Shown: piece after piece, positions 20,927 to 30,703 of the stretch
How the letters are laid out: each line of letters begins with the position of its first letter
How positions within the stretch are numbered: position 1 is the stretch's first letter
Source: Actinoalloteichus hoggarensis
Lineage (GTDB): Bacteria > Actinomycetota > Actinomycetes > Mycobacteriales > Pseudonocardiaceae
Length of the DNA stretch: 64,000 nt
Direction: 5' to 3'
Assembly (NCBI RefSeq): GCF_002234535.1
Contig: NZ_CP022521.1
Location: 1,798,001-1,862,000 of the forward strand
Position numbers and translations under genes: made by a program
Notes under the pieces: model-generated
The model's database searches: none
The model's input: only the letters and a program-made list of their open reading frames with translations
Told to the model about the DNA's origin: nothing

Positions 20927-21415
20927 ATGAATCTGGAGACCGTGGACCCGAGCACGTCGTCGGAGCGCGCGGGACGTGTGCCCCTGACCAAGGCGGAGCG
21001 CCAGGCCTTGCGTCACTTCGAACCCGGCAGGCGAGCCCTGTTCCTGGCGGTGGGCGTGCTGGTGCTGCTCGCCGGGATCGCCTTGCCGTGGACGGGTGGT
21101 GCGACGGGGACCGACATCCTGCTCGGCACTTCCGACGAGGCGTTGGGGATCGGGGTGCTGCCGAGGATCTTCGTCGGGACGGTGCTGCTCTTCGGCGTGG
21201 GCGTGACGGCGTTGACCCTGATCCTGCGGCGGTGGTCGCTTGCCTGGGTATGTGCCTTCGGCTGCGGACACTCGGTGTTCGAAGGGATGCTCGCGATCTG
21301 GACGCGGCAGACGGGCGTCGACACCCCGGGACCCGGTGTCGGCCTCGTCATCACGGTCCTGGCGATCCTGTTCATGGCCGTGCAGTGGTTCAATCTCGCC
21401 TGGTCGCGTACCTGA
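20927..21415 (+). CDS. Membrane protein of the Rv2732c type, function unknown
   Basis: This 162-residue protein has a soluble N-terminal 40 residues and about four TM helices (ALFLAVGVLVLLAGIAL, IFVGTVLLFGVGVTALTLIL, WVCAFGCGHSVFEGML, VGLVITVLAILFMAVQWF). It follows miaB by 16 nt on the same strand, as does the membrane protein Rv2732c of M. tuberculosis, and so probably shares the miaB message. The first methionine with a plausible AAGG upstream is 20927; GTG 20900 would add nine residues. Confidence 0.75.
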   Translation: MNLETVDPSTSSERAGRVPLTKAERQALRHFEPGRRALFLAVGVLVLLAGIALPWTGGATGTDILLGTSDEALGIGVLPRIFVGTVLLFGVGVTALTLILRRWSLAWVCAFGCGHSVFEGMLAIWTRQTGVDTPGPGVGLVITVLAILFMAVQWFNLAWSRT

Positions 21416-21991
21416 TCGCGGCCCTGCACCGTCGAGAGACGGGTCGGCGCCGCCGCCCGGCCGCCGCCAGGCGGCGCGGTGCCGTCGCTCCTCGGGTGCG
21501 TGCCGCCCGGCTCGAACGACGGCCGTCCGGCCGTCTCCCCGACGGGGAGACCTTGATCCGGCCGGGCGGCCCGGCGGACCCCTGGCAGAACCATGGTGTC
21601 GTCGGTTCGACATCCGCCCGCAGACACGGGACGCCGGGCGCCGGCGGCGGGCAGCTCGATACGGCGGTCTGCGGTTGTCGCGTCGATCTCCGAACGTCTT
21701 CGCCCCGCCGACGCGGGCGTCCGACGGCCTCGAACAGTGCTGCGCGTGCCGCGAGCCACGTCATCGCGCCAGTCCTCCGTCCGCCCGTCTCCCGGACTCG
21801 CGTCGGCTCGCGTCGCGGGGGTCGGTCCGGCCTGTGCGGTCGCCGGGTCACGGCGGAGTCGGACTCGACCGGCATGAGACCGCCGGCCGCGGCCGGCGTA
21901 GACCTGGGGGCGTGCCCGGCGGACGACCGTAGATCTCACGTCTCCCGCCCGACGGCGGATGTGCCCGCCTCGCCTCGCCGCCCGTGAAAGA
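21416..21991. other. Gene-free convergent gap
   Basis: About 580 nt between the membrane protein and the DUF349 terminator. ORFs exist on both strands but all are Arg/Pro-rich, overlap each other and match no family. I see no repeat or RNA gene. Confidence 0.5.
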
Positions 21992-22029
21992 CGTCGCCGG
22001 GCCCCGTATTCAGTCGGGACCCGGCGACG
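21992..22029 (-). terminator. Terminator hairpin of the DUF349 gene
   Basis: A 15-bp stem with one mismatch (21992-22006 with 22015-22029) and an 8-nt loop lies 24 nt after the DUF349 stop on the minus strand. Confidence 0.75.
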
Positions 22030-22053
22030 CGGCTCGGTCGTACGGCGATCTGA

Positions 22054-23355
22054 TCAGCGCGTGGCCAGCGCCTGCTCGGCCGCGGTCAGCCACTCCCGCC
22101 ACTGCGCGGCCTGTGCCTCGGCCTGCTCGGCCTTGCGTCGGTTGCCCGCCGCTCTGGCCTTCTCCGCCTGCGCCTCGAACTGCTCGACGCGCTCACGGAA
22201 CTGCGCCACCCGTGCCTCGGCCTCGGGGTCCGTACGACGCCAACGGGCATCGGTGGCCTCCCGAACGCCGTCCTCGACCGCCCGAAGCCTGCCTTCGAGT
22301 TCCCGGATGCGGTCCCTGGGCACCTTGCCGATCTCGTCCCAACGCTCCTGAATGCGCTGGAGCTGTGCCCGTGCCGCCTCGAGGTTCTTCGTCGGATCGA
22401 GCTGCTCGGCCTCGGCGAGCAGCTTCTCCTTCTCCTCGGCGTTGACGGCGAACTCCGCGTCGCGTTCCTCGAAGGTCGCCGACCGCCGGGAGAAGAACCG
22501 GTCCTGCGCCGCGCGGAAGCGCTGCCAGAGTGCCTCGTCGGCGTCCTTGGGCGCTCGGCCCGCCGCCTTCCAGTCCGTCATCAGCTGGCGGTACCTGGCG
22601 GCGGTGTCGGCCCAGTCGCTGGAGTCGGCGATCTGCTCGGCCTCCTCGGCGAGCTCCTGCTTGCGAGCCTTGGCCACGAGCCGCTGCCGGTCGAGGTCGG
22701 CGAAGTGAGCGCCGCGCCTGCGGTTGAACCCGTCCCGAGCCTTGGCGAAGCGCCGCCAGAGCTGTTCGTCGGTCTTGCGGTCGACGCCCCGGATCTCCTT
22801 CCACTCGTCGACGATGGCCCGGAGCCGGTCGCCCGCAGGCTTCCACTGAGTGGACTCCGCGGCGATCTGCTCGGCCTCCTCGGCGAGCGCCTGCTTCCGT
22901 GCGGTGGCCGCGGACCTGGCCTCCTCACGCTCCTGCTTGGCGACGCCGACGGCCTGTTCCGCGACGGCCACGAGGTGGTCGAGCCGGACGGCGAGCGCGG
23001 CGAGATCACCCACCACCGCCGCCTCGTTCAGGCCGTCTCGAAGCTGCTGCGCACTCGTGAGGGACTGTTTCGGGTCGCCTGCCTTCGAGGCCAGTCGGGC
23101 CTCCAGCAGTCCCGCCTCGGTCAGCAGGTCGTCGAAACGCCGTGCGTAGTGCGCCAAACCCTCCGCGGCGTCGCCTGCCTGCCAGGAGCCGACCGCACGT
23201 TCACCGGTCTCACTGGTCACGAAGACGGTCCCGTCCGCGTCGACGCGCCCCCACCGGCCGGGTTCCCTGGACGCCTGGGGTACCGAGGGCGTCGGGGTGG
23301 CGGGACGTGCGCTCTCCTGCGCCGCAGCCCCTGGGGTCGTCTGCTGCTCGGTCAT
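22054..23355 (-). CDS. DUF349 coiled-coil protein (Rv2731 type)
   Basis: This 433-residue protein is built of DUF349 repeats, each with a W and a long charged helix: VRA-W-type blocks such as QWKPAGDRLRAIVDEWKEI, DWADTAARYRQLMTDWKA and ERWDEIGKVPRDRI. It is almost entirely helical and rich in Glu, Arg and Ala. The C-terminal 50 residues form a coiled coil. ATG 23355 follows AAGGAGG; the in-frame ATG upstream at 23469 lacks support. No enzymatic function is known for the family. It keeps the same neighbours as Rv2731 of M. tuberculosis. Confidence 0.85.
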   Translation of the reverse strand: MTEQQTTPGAAAQESARPATPTPSVPQASREPGRWGRVDADGTVFVTSETGERAVGSWQAGDAAEGLAHYARRFDDLLTEAGLLEARLASKAGDPKQSLTSAQQLRDGLNEAAVVGDLAALAVRLDHLVAVAEQAVGVAKQEREEARSAATARKQALAEEAEQIAAESTQWKPAGDRLRAIVDEWKEIRGVDRKTDEQLWRRFAKARDGFNRRRGAHFADLDRQRLVAKARKQELAEEAEQIADSSDWADTAARYRQLMTDWKAAGRAPKDADEALWQRFRAAQDRFFSRRSATFEERDAEFAVNAEEKEKLLAEAEQLDPTKNLEAARAQLQRIQERWDEIGKVPRDRIRELEGRLRAVEDGVREATDARWRRTDPEAEARVAQFRERVEQFEAQAEKARAAGNRRKAEQAEAQAAQWREWLTAAEQALATR

Positions 23356-23541
23356 AGCCGGCTCCTCCTTGCCTGCCGCCTTCATGCCCGTGGTGTCCAC
23401 GGACGCCTCGCCTGAACGAGGCCGAAGCACGCGGGTCCGTGCCGGATCGGCTGATACCCGCGCGGGCATTCAAACAGGTCAACTCGCTCTTGGGTACCGC
23501 AAGGCCCGCACTCGTCGTCGCGGAGCTGGTCCCGGGGCGGC

Positions 23542-23547
23542 TAGCGT
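23542..23547 (+). promoter_or_regulatory. -10 hexamer of a leaderless gene
   Basis: TAGCGT ends 7 nt before GTG 23555. Confidence 0.5.
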
Positions 23548-23554
23548 AGGGCGG

Positions 23555-24349
23555 GTGATCGTCGGTGTAGCGGTCCTTCCGCACCCTCCGTTGCTGGTCC
23601 CCGAGCTGGTGACCGGCGCGGTGACCGCGACCGCGCCGGTCCGGGACTCCTGCGTGGCCGCCGCTGTCGAGCTTCGTGACCTCGCGACGGACTGGGTCGT
23701 GATCGCCTCGGGCGCGGTGGAGTCGAGGGACTTTCGAGGAGCGGCGACGTTCGCCGGGTACGGCAGGCCGGTGGAGGTCCGTCTGGCGGAGCCCGTGCAC
23801 GAGGAGGAGATCGCCTCCGAGTTCGAGCCAAGGGTTCGGACGAAGCGGGGCACTCAGGCAGTACCGGGATCTCGGACGGAGCCCGACCCGTCCTGGCCGT
23901 TGCCGCTGCTGATCGCGGGCTGGCTGCGTGGCCGGGTCGGCGCCCGCCGGGTACGGCCGCTGCTCGTCGACGAGCGACTCTCGACCGCGGAGTGTCTGGC
24001 CGAGGGCGCCGAGCTGGCCACGCGCCTGGCGGGTGCCGAGGCCGTCGGGCTGCTCGTTCTGGGGGACGGCTCCGCCCGGGTGTCCGAGCGATCGCCGCTG
24101 CCCGCCGACCCGCGTGCCGCCGCCTTCGACGAGGCGACGGCACACGCGCTCGGCGCGCCGTCGCCCGAGGCACTGGCCGCCCTGGATCCGAATGAGGCGA
24201 GCGACCTCGCGGTGAGCGGGCGGGCACCGTGGCAGGTGCTCGCAGGCGCGGTCTCGGCGTCCTCGGCGCGGTGGACGGCCGAGCTGCGTTATTCGGCCGC
24301 ACCGTTCGGCGTCCGTTATCACGTGGCCTCGTGGCGCCCGGTGCCCTGA
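23555..24349 (+). CDS. Class III extradiol-dioxygenase-like protein (Rv2728c type)
   Basis: This 264-residue protein starts with VAVLPHPPLLVPELV, the metal-site-like start of the LigB/DODA fold, and continues with VVIASGAVESRDF, PLPLLIAGWL, VDERLSTAECLAEGAEL and LLVLGDGSARV. The residues for extradiol cleavage look degraded: only the first His of the PHPP loop is obvious. A different activity is therefore possible. The GTG at 23555 is supported by TAGCGT seven nt before it. It precedes miaA as Rv2728c does. Confidence 0.75.
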   Translation: MIVGVAVLPHPPLLVPELVTGAVTATAPVRDSCVAAAVELRDLATDWVVIASGAVESRDFRGAATFAGYGRPVEVRLAEPVHEEEIASEFEPRVRTKRGTQAVPGSRTEPDPSWPLPLLIAGWLRGRVGARRVRPLLVDERLSTAECLAEGAELATRLAGAEAVGLLVLGDGSARVSERSPLPADPRAAAFDEATAHALGAPSPEALAALDPNEASDLAVSGRAPWQVLAGAVSASSARWTAELRYSAAPFGVRYHVASWRPVP

Positions 24350-24449
24350 CTCCGACCCGCGGGACGGCGAGGTCTGGTGAACGGCCTGCGCCGAGCGGCG
24401 CAGCACAGACACGGGCACCCTGACCGGCGGCCCGCGCGGTCTCCGGCTC

Positions 24450-24455
24450 TACGCT
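24450..24455 (+). promoter_or_regulatory. -10 hexamer of leaderless miaA
   Basis: TACGCT ends 7 nt before GTG 24463; no Shine-Dalgarno sequence is visible. Confidence 0.5.
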
Positions 24456-24462
24456 GACTCCC

Positions 24463-25401
24463 GTGAGACATCCCCTTGTGAGGCTGGTCGCCGTGGTGGG
24501 TCCGACCGCCACGGGGAAGTCCGATCTCGGGGTGCGGCTGGCCGAGGAGACCGGCGGCGAGGTGGTCAACGCCGATGCGATGCAGCTCTACCGGGGCATG
24601 GACATCGGAACGGCGAAGATCACCGGAGCCGAGCGTCGCGGCGTGCCGCACCACCAGCTCGACGTGCTCGACGTCACGGAGACGGCCTCGGTGGCGGCCT
24701 ACCAGCGGCATGCCCGTGGCGTGGTCGAACGTCTTCTCGCCGCCGAGACGCCGCCGATCCTGGTCGGCGGGTCCGGGCTGTACGTGCAGGCGGTGCTCGA
24801 CGAGCTCGAGTTTCCCGGCACCGACCCGGCGACCCGGGCACGCCTGGAGGCGCAGCTGGCGGCGGAGGGCGCCTCGGCGTTGCACGCCCGACTGTCGGCC
24901 GTCGACCCCACGGCCGCGGCGGCGATCCTGCCGAGCAACGGCCGCAGGCTTGTCCGGGCCCTGGAGGTCGTCGAACTGACCGGGCGGCCGTTCTCCGCGA
25001 CGATGCCCAGGCCGGGGCCGCCACGCTACGACGCGGTGCTGATCGGGTTGGATCGCGAACCCTCGGTGTTGGACGAGCGGGTGGATCAGCGGGTGACCCG
25101 GATGTTCGACGCCGGTCTGCTGTCCGAGGTGCGCTCGCTGCTCGGCGTCGGCCTGCGCGCAGGCCGGACCGCCTCGCGGGCACTGGGCTATCAACAGGTG
25201 GTGGCGGCGCTGGACGCGGGCGGCTCCGAGGCCGATCTCGCCGCGGCGGCGGTCGACACGGCCCGTGCCACCCGCCGTTTCGTCCGCAGACAGCGCTCGT
25301 GGTTCCGGCGGGACAAGCGCGTCCGTTGGTGGGACGCGGGCGAGCCGGGGCTGTTCGAGGACGTCCTGCGGCACACCGGGCTGCGTCCGGCCGGTCGCTA
25401 G
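24463..25401 (+). CDS. miaA: tRNA dimethylallyltransferase
   Basis: MiaA places the dimethylallyl group on A37, the substrate for MiaB. The 312-residue product has the P loop [10 protein letters not shown], the catalytic region [41 protein letters not shown] and the C-terminal [14 protein letters not shown]. Length is typical. GTG 24463 has TACGCT seven nt upstream and should be leaderless. Confidence 0.97.
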   Translation: MRHPLVRLVAVVGPTATGKSDLGVRLAEETGGEVVNADAMQLYRGMDIGTAKITGAERRGVPHHQLDVLDVTETASVAAYQRHARGVVERLLAAETPPILVGGSGLYVQAVLDELEFPGTDPATRARLEAQLAAEGASALHARLSAVDPTAAAAILPSNGRRLVRALEVVELTGRPFSATMPRPGPPRYDAVLIGLDREPSVLDERVDQRVTRMFDAGLLSEVRSLLGVGLRAGRTASRALGYQQVVAALDAGGSEADLAAAAVDTARATRRFVRRQRSWFRRDKRVRWWDAGEPGLFEDVLRHTGLRPAGR

Positions 25402-25514
25402 CGATCCGCTAGGGCGGGGGTCCGGCCGGCTGCCACCGGCCTGTCGATTCGGCGGTGCTGCCCGCTTCGGAGATCGGCGGCCGGTCATGACGAGAGAAGA
25501 CCATGGCCACGCCC

Positions 25515-25520
25515 TAGGCT
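25515..25520 (+). promoter_or_regulatory. -10 hexamer of leaderless dapF
   Basis: TAGGCT ends 6 nt before GTG 25527. Confidence 0.5.
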
Positions 25521-25526
25521 GTTCGG

Positions 25527-26399
25527 GTGACCGACGTGCGCTTCATCAAGGGACACGGGACGCAGAACGACTTCGTCGTGCTGCCCGACGCCGATGGTGA
25601 TCTGGAGCTGACCGCGCAGCGGGTACGCGCCCTGTGCGATCGCGGACGCGGCCTCGGCGCCGACGGCGTCCTTCGTGTGGTGCGGACGGGGGCGTCGGGC
25701 GTGTCGGCTCCAGACCTCGACCCCGACCTGTGGTTCATGGACTACCGCAACGCCGACGGCTCCGCGGTGGAGATGTGCGGCAACGGGGTCCGTGTGTTCG
25801 CGCACTACCTGGTCGAGTCCGGTCTCGTGTCGCCGGGTGAGTTCGCGATCGGCACCCGATCCGGTCCGAAGCAGGTCCGTGTCGACGTCGACGGCATCGT
25901 GACGGTCGACATGGGCGCCGTGCGCATCGGTGCGCCGAGCACCGCCGTCGTCGGCGGCCGGGCCTTCGACGGGGTGGCGGTCGACGTGGGCAATCCACAC
26001 CTGGCCTGTGTGCTGGGCTCCGCCGACGACCAGGCCGAACCCAGGGCCGAGGTGCTGTCCGGCCTGGATCTCACCGTCCCGCCCACGTATGACTCCGGGG
26101 TCTTCCCGGCAGGAGTGAACGTCGAGTTCATCGTGCCGATCGAGGAGAACCTGGCCCGGATGCGAGTACATGAACGGGGCGTGGGGGAGACGCGATCCTG
26201 CGGAACGGGCACCGTGGCCGCCGTCGCGGCCGTGCTGCGGTCCACGGGCCGCTCCACCGGCCGGGTACTGGTCGACACGCTCGGCGGCAGACTCACGGTG
26301 ACCATCGGTCATGACGACTCTCAACTCGCCGGACCAGCGGTGCTGGTGGCCGAGGGACGGCTCGACGCGCTGTGGTGGCAGCAGGCCGGTCTGGACTGA
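25527..26399 (+). CDS. dapF: Diaminopimelate epimerase
   Basis: DapF interconverts LL- and meso-diaminopimelate for peptidoglycan and lysine. The 290-residue product has KGHGTQNDFVVL, the first catalytic Cys in EMCGNGVRVFAHYL, and the second in RVHERGVGETRSCGTGTVA. GTG 25527 gives the canonical start and carries TAGGCT six nt before it. It follows miaA by 125 nt in the same orientation, the conserved actinobacterial order. Confidence 0.97.
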   Translation: MTDVRFIKGHGTQNDFVVLPDADGDLELTAQRVRALCDRGRGLGADGVLRVVRTGASGVSAPDLDPDLWFMDYRNADGSAVEMCGNGVRVFAHYLVESGLVSPGEFAIGTRSGPKQVRVDVDGIVTVDMGAVRIGAPSTAVVGGRAFDGVAVDVGNPHLACVLGSADDQAEPRAEVLSGLDLTVPPTYDSGVFPAGVNVEFIVPIEENLARMRVHERGVGETRSCGTGTVAAVAAVLRSTGRSTGRVLVDTLGGRLTVTIGHDDSQLAGPAVLVAEGRLDALWWQQAGLD

Positions 26400-26571
26400 C
26401 CGACATCGGACCGGTGCGGACCGACTGCCGGTGAACCCGTGCTCGCGTGCGCGTCCGCCGTCGATGTCCGGTGTCCCGACCACGCGCCGCGCCCGGCGGT
26501 CGTTCGTCGCCGCAGCGGTGCTCCGTGCCTTCCTCCAGGCCGTCCGGTGCGGGTCGCCGTCCGTGCGGAGG

Positions 26572-27900
26572 TCAACGGGCCGAGGTGTCGGGCTCGTCGT
26601 GGCGATCACGATCCGGCTCGTCGCCGACGATCCTCGTCAGGTCCGCCTCGGCGGACAGCAGCTCCTCCGGTGCCTCGCGGAGGTGCCGCAGCGGCGCGAC
26701 GAACAGCAGGCAGCAGGCGAGAGTCATGCCCACCGCCGCGATCATGATCGCCGCGCGGATGCCGAGGAGAGCGCCGAGCGCGCCGCCCGCCAGCGCACCC
26801 AGCGGGATGACGCCCCAGGTGAGGAACCGCGTCGAGGCGTTGACCCGTCCCAGCAGCCGGTCGGGGCACACCGACTGTCGCAGGCTGACCTGGAGGACCG
26901 CGAAGACGACCGTCCCGTAGCCGCCGACGAAGACGCCGACGACGAACAGCGAGAGTGCCCATCCTCGGTCGGCGAAGGGCACGAGGAGGCGGAACGGCGT
27001 GGTCAGCACGGTCACCACGATCAACGCCCGGACGGTGCCGAAGGAGTTCGACCAGAATCGAGTGGTCAGCCCGCCGAGGATGCCGCCCGCGCCCGTGACC
27101 GAGAGCAGCAGACCGACGCTGCCCTCCGCCAGCTGGAGGTCGCGTACCAGGAACAGCACGTTGACGGCCACGTACACGTTCAGGAAGAAGTTGTGGATCA
27201 TGCTGAACAAGGTCGTCGGCCGCAGCAGCCAGTGTGCGAACAGGAAGCGCAGGCCCTCGCCGATCTCCTCGGTGAGTCTGCCCCGCGGCTGGACGGCGAC
27301 CGCGGGCCGCTCACGGTTCATCCTGCCCAACAGCAGCAGTGACGCCACGAAGCCGAACACGCTGGCGACGAGGGCGTTGGTCGCACCGAGCAGCTGAGCC
27401 AGCGCACCGCCCGCCGGCCTGCCGGAGAAGTGCATGACCTGCCTGCTGGTGTGCAGTCGTCGATTGGCCTCGGGCAGGTCGACACGGGCGACGAGGCTCG
27501 GCAGGTAGGACTGGCTCGCGACTTCGAAGAGGGTGAACATCGCCCCGCACAACAGTGAGACGGCGAGCAGATGCGGGTAGGTCAGCGCCCCGGCCCACCA
27601 GGCGATGGGCACGGACGCCAGCAGGAGAGCCTGCCCCGCCTCCGCGTAGCGCATCACGGGTAGCCGACGCATCCGATCCGCCCACGCGCCGGCGGGCAGG
27701 CCGATGAGCAGATTGGCCGCCGTGCCCGCCGCCGTGAGCAGGCCCATCTCCACCGGTCCCGCCTCCAGCACGGTCGCGGCGATCAGCGGGATGGCGACGA
27801 AGTGGACTGCGGTGCCGAACTGGCTGGCTACGTCGCTGAGCCACAGCACACCGAAGTCCCGGTGCTGCCCCGTGCGGCGCGGATGAGGGTTTCCGGTCAC
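26572..27900 (-). CDS. MFS exporter
   Basis: This 442-residue membrane protein has about 12 TM helices and MFS motifs: DFGVLWLSDVASQFG at the first helix, GLPAGAWADRMRRLPVM (the loop 2-3 motif A), and GGALGALLGIRAAIMI late. It resembles the macrolide/multidrug exporter subgroup (MFS_3). The end is a charged cytoplasmic tail (DEPDRDRHDEPD). GTG 27900 was chosen because TTGACC-N17-AACTGT would put the transcription start there; ATG 27924 is the alternative. It is inserted antisense between dapF and hflX, which adjoin in Mycobacterium. Substrate unknown. Confidence 0.85.
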   Translation of the reverse strand: MTGNPHPRRTGQHRDFGVLWLSDVASQFGTAVHFVAIPLIAATVLEAGPVEMGLLTAAGTAANLLIGLPAGAWADRMRRLPVMRYAEAGQALLLASVPIAWWAGALTYPHLLAVSLLCGAMFTLFEVASQSYLPSLVARVDLPEANRRLHTSRQVMHFSGRPAGGALAQLLGATNALVASVFGFVASLLLLGRMNRERPAVAVQPRGRLTEEIGEGLRFLFAHWLLRPTTLFSMIHNFFLNVYVAVNVLFLVRDLQLAEGSVGLLLSVTGAGGILGGLTTRFWSNSFGTVRALIVVTVLTTPFRLLVPFADRGWALSLFVVGVFVGGYGTVVFAVLQVSLRQSVCPDRLLGRVNASTRFLTWGVIPLGALAGGALGALLGIRAAIMIAAVGMTLACCLLFVAPLRHLREAPEELLSAEADLTRIVGDEPDRDRHDEPDTSAR

Positions 27901-27908
27901 GAGACCGC

Positions 27909-27937
27909 ACAGTTGCGGAACCATATTCCCAGGTCAA
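27909..27937 (-). promoter_or_regulatory. Promoter of the MFS exporter gene
   Basis: TTGACC, a 17-nt spacer and AACTGT on the minus strand, the last hexamer ending 8 nt before GTG 27900. The -35 is good, the -10 is weak. Confidence 0.45.
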
Positions 27938-28167
27938 CGGCTTCTCAGCGCAGACGAGGCGAGCGGTCGTTTTCCGAGTGCGAAAGGACTTGATCCATCA
28001 GCCGGACTAATCAGTTCGGCTGTTCGTCCCCGAGCTCCTCGGCGTGACCGCCGACTTCCGACCCGGCTCGGCGGGGAATGGATACGCCTCGCGATTCGCT
28101 CTAGTGGGGTGACGTGGCGAAGCAAGCTGGAGAAACGCGCTTGCGGTGCGTGAGATGATGGAGGCGT

Positions 28168-29601
28168 ATGACGACATCGATGCAGAGGCCCGATGAGGCC
28201 CGTGAAGAGTTCCTGTCCGGCGGCGATCTGGAGCGCTCCGAGCGCGCGGCGCTACGTCGGGTGGCAGGCCTGTCGACGGAGCTGGCGGACGTCAGCGAGG
28301 TCGAGTACCGGCGGCTTCGGCTGGAGCGCGTGGTGCTGGTCGGCGTCTGGACCGACGGCGACGTCGCCGACGCCGAGGCATCCCTCGCCGAGCTGGCCAG
28401 GCTTGCCGAGACGGCGGGGTCCGAGGTGCTGGACGGCCTGGTTCAGCGCAGACAACGACCCGACCCGGCCACCTACATCGGCTCCGGCAAGGTGCTGGAG
28501 CTGCGTGACCTCGTCGCGGACAGCGGCGCGGACACCGTGATCTGCGACGGCGAGCTGTCGCCCGGTCAGCTGCGCCAGCTCGAGGACAAGCTGAAGGTCA
28601 AGGTCATCGACCGGACGGCGCTGATCCTCGACATCTTCGCCAGTCACGCGCGGTCGCGGGAGGGCAAGGCGCAGGTCGAGCTGGCCCAGCTCCGGTATCT
28701 GCTGCCGAGGCTGCGTGGCTGGGGTGACGCGATGTCCCGGCAGGCGGGCGGCCAGATGGGCAACGGCGGCATCGGCACCCGAGGCCCCGGTGAGACGAAG
28801 CTCGAGACGGACCGCAGGCGGATTCACAAGCGGATATCGAAGCTGCGTCGCGAGATCCTCGACATGAGCAGGATGCGCGAGACCAAGCGGGGCCGGCGGA
28901 TCGCCAACGAGATTCCCAGCGTCGCCATCGCCGGCTACACCAACGCAGGCAAGTCGAGTCTGCTCAACGCCATCACCGGCGCGGACGTCCTGGTCGAGGA
29001 CGCGCTGTTCGCGACGCTCGACCCGACCACCCGTCGCGGTACGACGCCGGACGGACGGACACTGACCTACACCGACACCGTGGGCTTCGTCCGGCACCTG
29101 CCTCATCAGCTGGTCGACGCTTTCCACTCCACGCTGGAGGAGGTGGGCGAGGCACAGCTGCTGGTGCACGTCGTGGACGGCGCGGACCCGCGGCCAGAGC
29201 GTCAGGTCTCCTCCGTGCGCGACGTGCTGGCCGAGATCACCAAGGACCGCGACGAGCAGATGCCGCCGGAACTGCTCGTGGTGAACAAGACGGATGCGGC
29301 CGACGAGGTCGCCGTCGCCCGGCTGCGACACCTGCTGCCGGGCGCGGTCTTCGTCTCGGCCCGTACCGGTGCGGGCATCGAGGCCCTCCGTGAGCGCATC
29401 GCTGAACTGATTCCCCGGCCGGACTCGCTCGTCGAGGTCTTCGTGCCCTATACGGACGGTCGGCTGGCCGCGCGTCTGCACGCGGAGGGCGAGGTCCTGG
29501 AAGAACGGCATTCTGATGAGGGCACGACGATCCGGGCACGGGTGGGCGAGAGCCTGGCAGCCGAGCTGGCCGACTCGCTCGTGGAGGCCGCCGCGGACTG
29601 A
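28168..29601 (+). CDS. hflX: Ribosome-associated GTPase HflX
   Basis: HflX splits stalled or hibernating ribosomes after heat or antibiotic stress. The 477-residue product has the N-terminal nucleotide-binding domain (TYIGSGKVLEL, DGELSPGQLRQLE), the Gly-rich linker GGQMGNGGIGTRGPGETKLE, and the G domain with GYTNAGKSSLLN, DTVGFVRHLPHQLVDAF and NKTD. GGAGG precedes the ATG at a short spacing. In mycobacteria HflX confers macrolide tolerance, which is interesting beside a drug-exporter-like MFS gene. Confidence 0.96.
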   Translation: MTTSMQRPDEAREEFLSGGDLERSERAALRRVAGLSTELADVSEVEYRRLRLERVVLVGVWTDGDVADAEASLAELARLAETAGSEVLDGLVQRRQRPDPATYIGSGKVLELRDLVADSGADTVICDGELSPGQLRQLEDKLKVKVIDRTALILDIFASHARSREGKAQVELAQLRYLLPRLRGWGDAMSRQAGGQMGNGGIGTRGPGETKLETDRRRIHKRISKLRREILDMSRMRETKRGRRIANEIPSVAIAGYTNAGKSSLLNAITGADVLVEDALFATLDPTTRRGTTPDGRTLTYTDTVGFVRHLPHQLVDAFHSTLEEVGEAQLLVHVVDGADPRPERQVSSVRDVLAEITKDRDEQMPPELLVVNKTDAADEVAVARLRHLLPGAVFVSARTGAGIEALRERIAELIPRPDSLVEVFVPYTDGRLAARLHAEGEVLEERHSDEGTTIRARVGESLAAELADSLVEAAAD

Positions 29602-29635
29602 GCGACGCGGAGAGGCGAGGGCGGCGCGTAGGGTT

Positions 29636-30703
29636 GTGCCGCTGCTCGCCGCAGGGCTGCTCGCCTCGGCGGCGCCCGCCTGGGCGGCCGTCGCCGTTCC
29701 CGAGCCGGAGCCGGTGTGCGTGATGACCGATCCGGCGGTCACCATGCTCTCGGGCCTGGTGTCCGACGGCGACCGCTGGTACATGGTCAACGACCACGAT
29801 CCGCTCGTTCAGGTGTTCGTGGTCGGGCGGGACTGCGTCGTCGAGAGGGTGATCCCGACCGGGGTCGATCATTACGACGTCGGCGATCTGGCGATGGCTC
29901 CCGACGGGACCCTGTGGGTCGCGGAGACGGGGGACAACCGACTTCGACGCGAGACGGTCGCTCTGGTCTCCGTCCGGCCGGACGGGGTCGCCGCACTGCA
30001 TCGACTCACCTACCCGGACGGCCCGCGCGACGCCGAGGCGCTGCTGATCGGTCGCGACGGCGTCCCGTACATCGTGACGAAGCAGCTGATCGGCCCGGCG
30101 GAGATCTACCGGCCTGCCGAGCCGTTGGCCGTGCCGGGCCCGGTGCCTCTGGAACGGGTGGGCGAGGTACGGCTGAGCGGCTCGGACACTCCCGGCGGCC
30201 CTGTGCCGGGCTTCGTCGGCTCCTTCCTGGTCACCGGTGGTTCAGTTCACCCGGACGGGACGATGGTGGCCCTGCGCACCTACACCGACGCCTACCTCTT
30301 CTCCGCGCCCGACGGTGACGTGCTCAGCGCGCTGGCGGGTGAACCACTGCGTATCCCGCTGCCGAACGAGCCGCAGGGCGAGGCGGTGGCGTGGGAACCG
30401 GACGGGACGCTGCTCAGCGGTTCGGAGGGCGCGGATCAGCCGATCCGTGCGGTGCCTGATGCCGCCGGACTCCTCGTGGCGGAGCTGGAACGTCGGGATC
30501 GGGAGGCGGCGGCGTCGACCGACCCGGAACCCGAACGCGGCGAGTCCGTCCACGGCGCAGCGCGGTCGGGGGAGGCCTCGGCGAACTCGGATGCGGTGAG
30601 CTCGCCGCGGTGGCAGGAGTTGGGACTCAGCGTGAGCGCCGTGCTGATCGCGGCGGCGACGCTGGCGTGGTGGCGCGGCAGGGGCCGCCGCGCCCGGCGG
30701 TGA
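29636..30703 (+). CDS. Secreted, membrane-anchored beta-propeller-like protein
   Basis: This 355-residue protein begins with a hydrophobic signal (LLAAGLLASAAPAWAA). The middle looks like a beta-propeller with repeats of the form GLVSDGDRWYMVND, LAMAPDGTLWVAETGDN, LIGRDGVPYIVTK and WEPDGTLLSGSEG. A Ser/Glu-rich linker and a C-terminal TM (LGLSVSAVLIAAATLAWW) followed by an Arg-rich tail anchor it. GTG 29636 is uncertain: the signal lacks basic residues there and no other start is in frame except an ATG inside hflX. It lies between hflX and lexA, where M. tuberculosis has the secreted protein Rv2721c. Function unknown. Confidence 0.65.
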   Translation: MPLLAAGLLASAAPAWAAVAVPEPEPVCVMTDPAVTMLSGLVSDGDRWYMVNDHDPLVQVFVVGRDCVVERVIPTGVDHYDVGDLAMAPDGTLWVAETGDNRLRRETVALVSVRPDGVAALHRLTYPDGPRDAEALLIGRDGVPYIVTKQLIGPAEIYRPAEPLAVPGPVPLERVGEVRLSGSDTPGGPVPGFVGSFLVTGGSVHPDGTMVALRTYTDAYLFSAPDGDVLSALAGEPLRIPLPNEPQGEAVAWEPDGTLLSGSEGADQPIRAVPDAAGLLVAELERRDREAAASTDPEPERGESVHGAARSGEASANSDAVSSPRWQELGLSVSAVLIAAATLAWWRGRGRRARR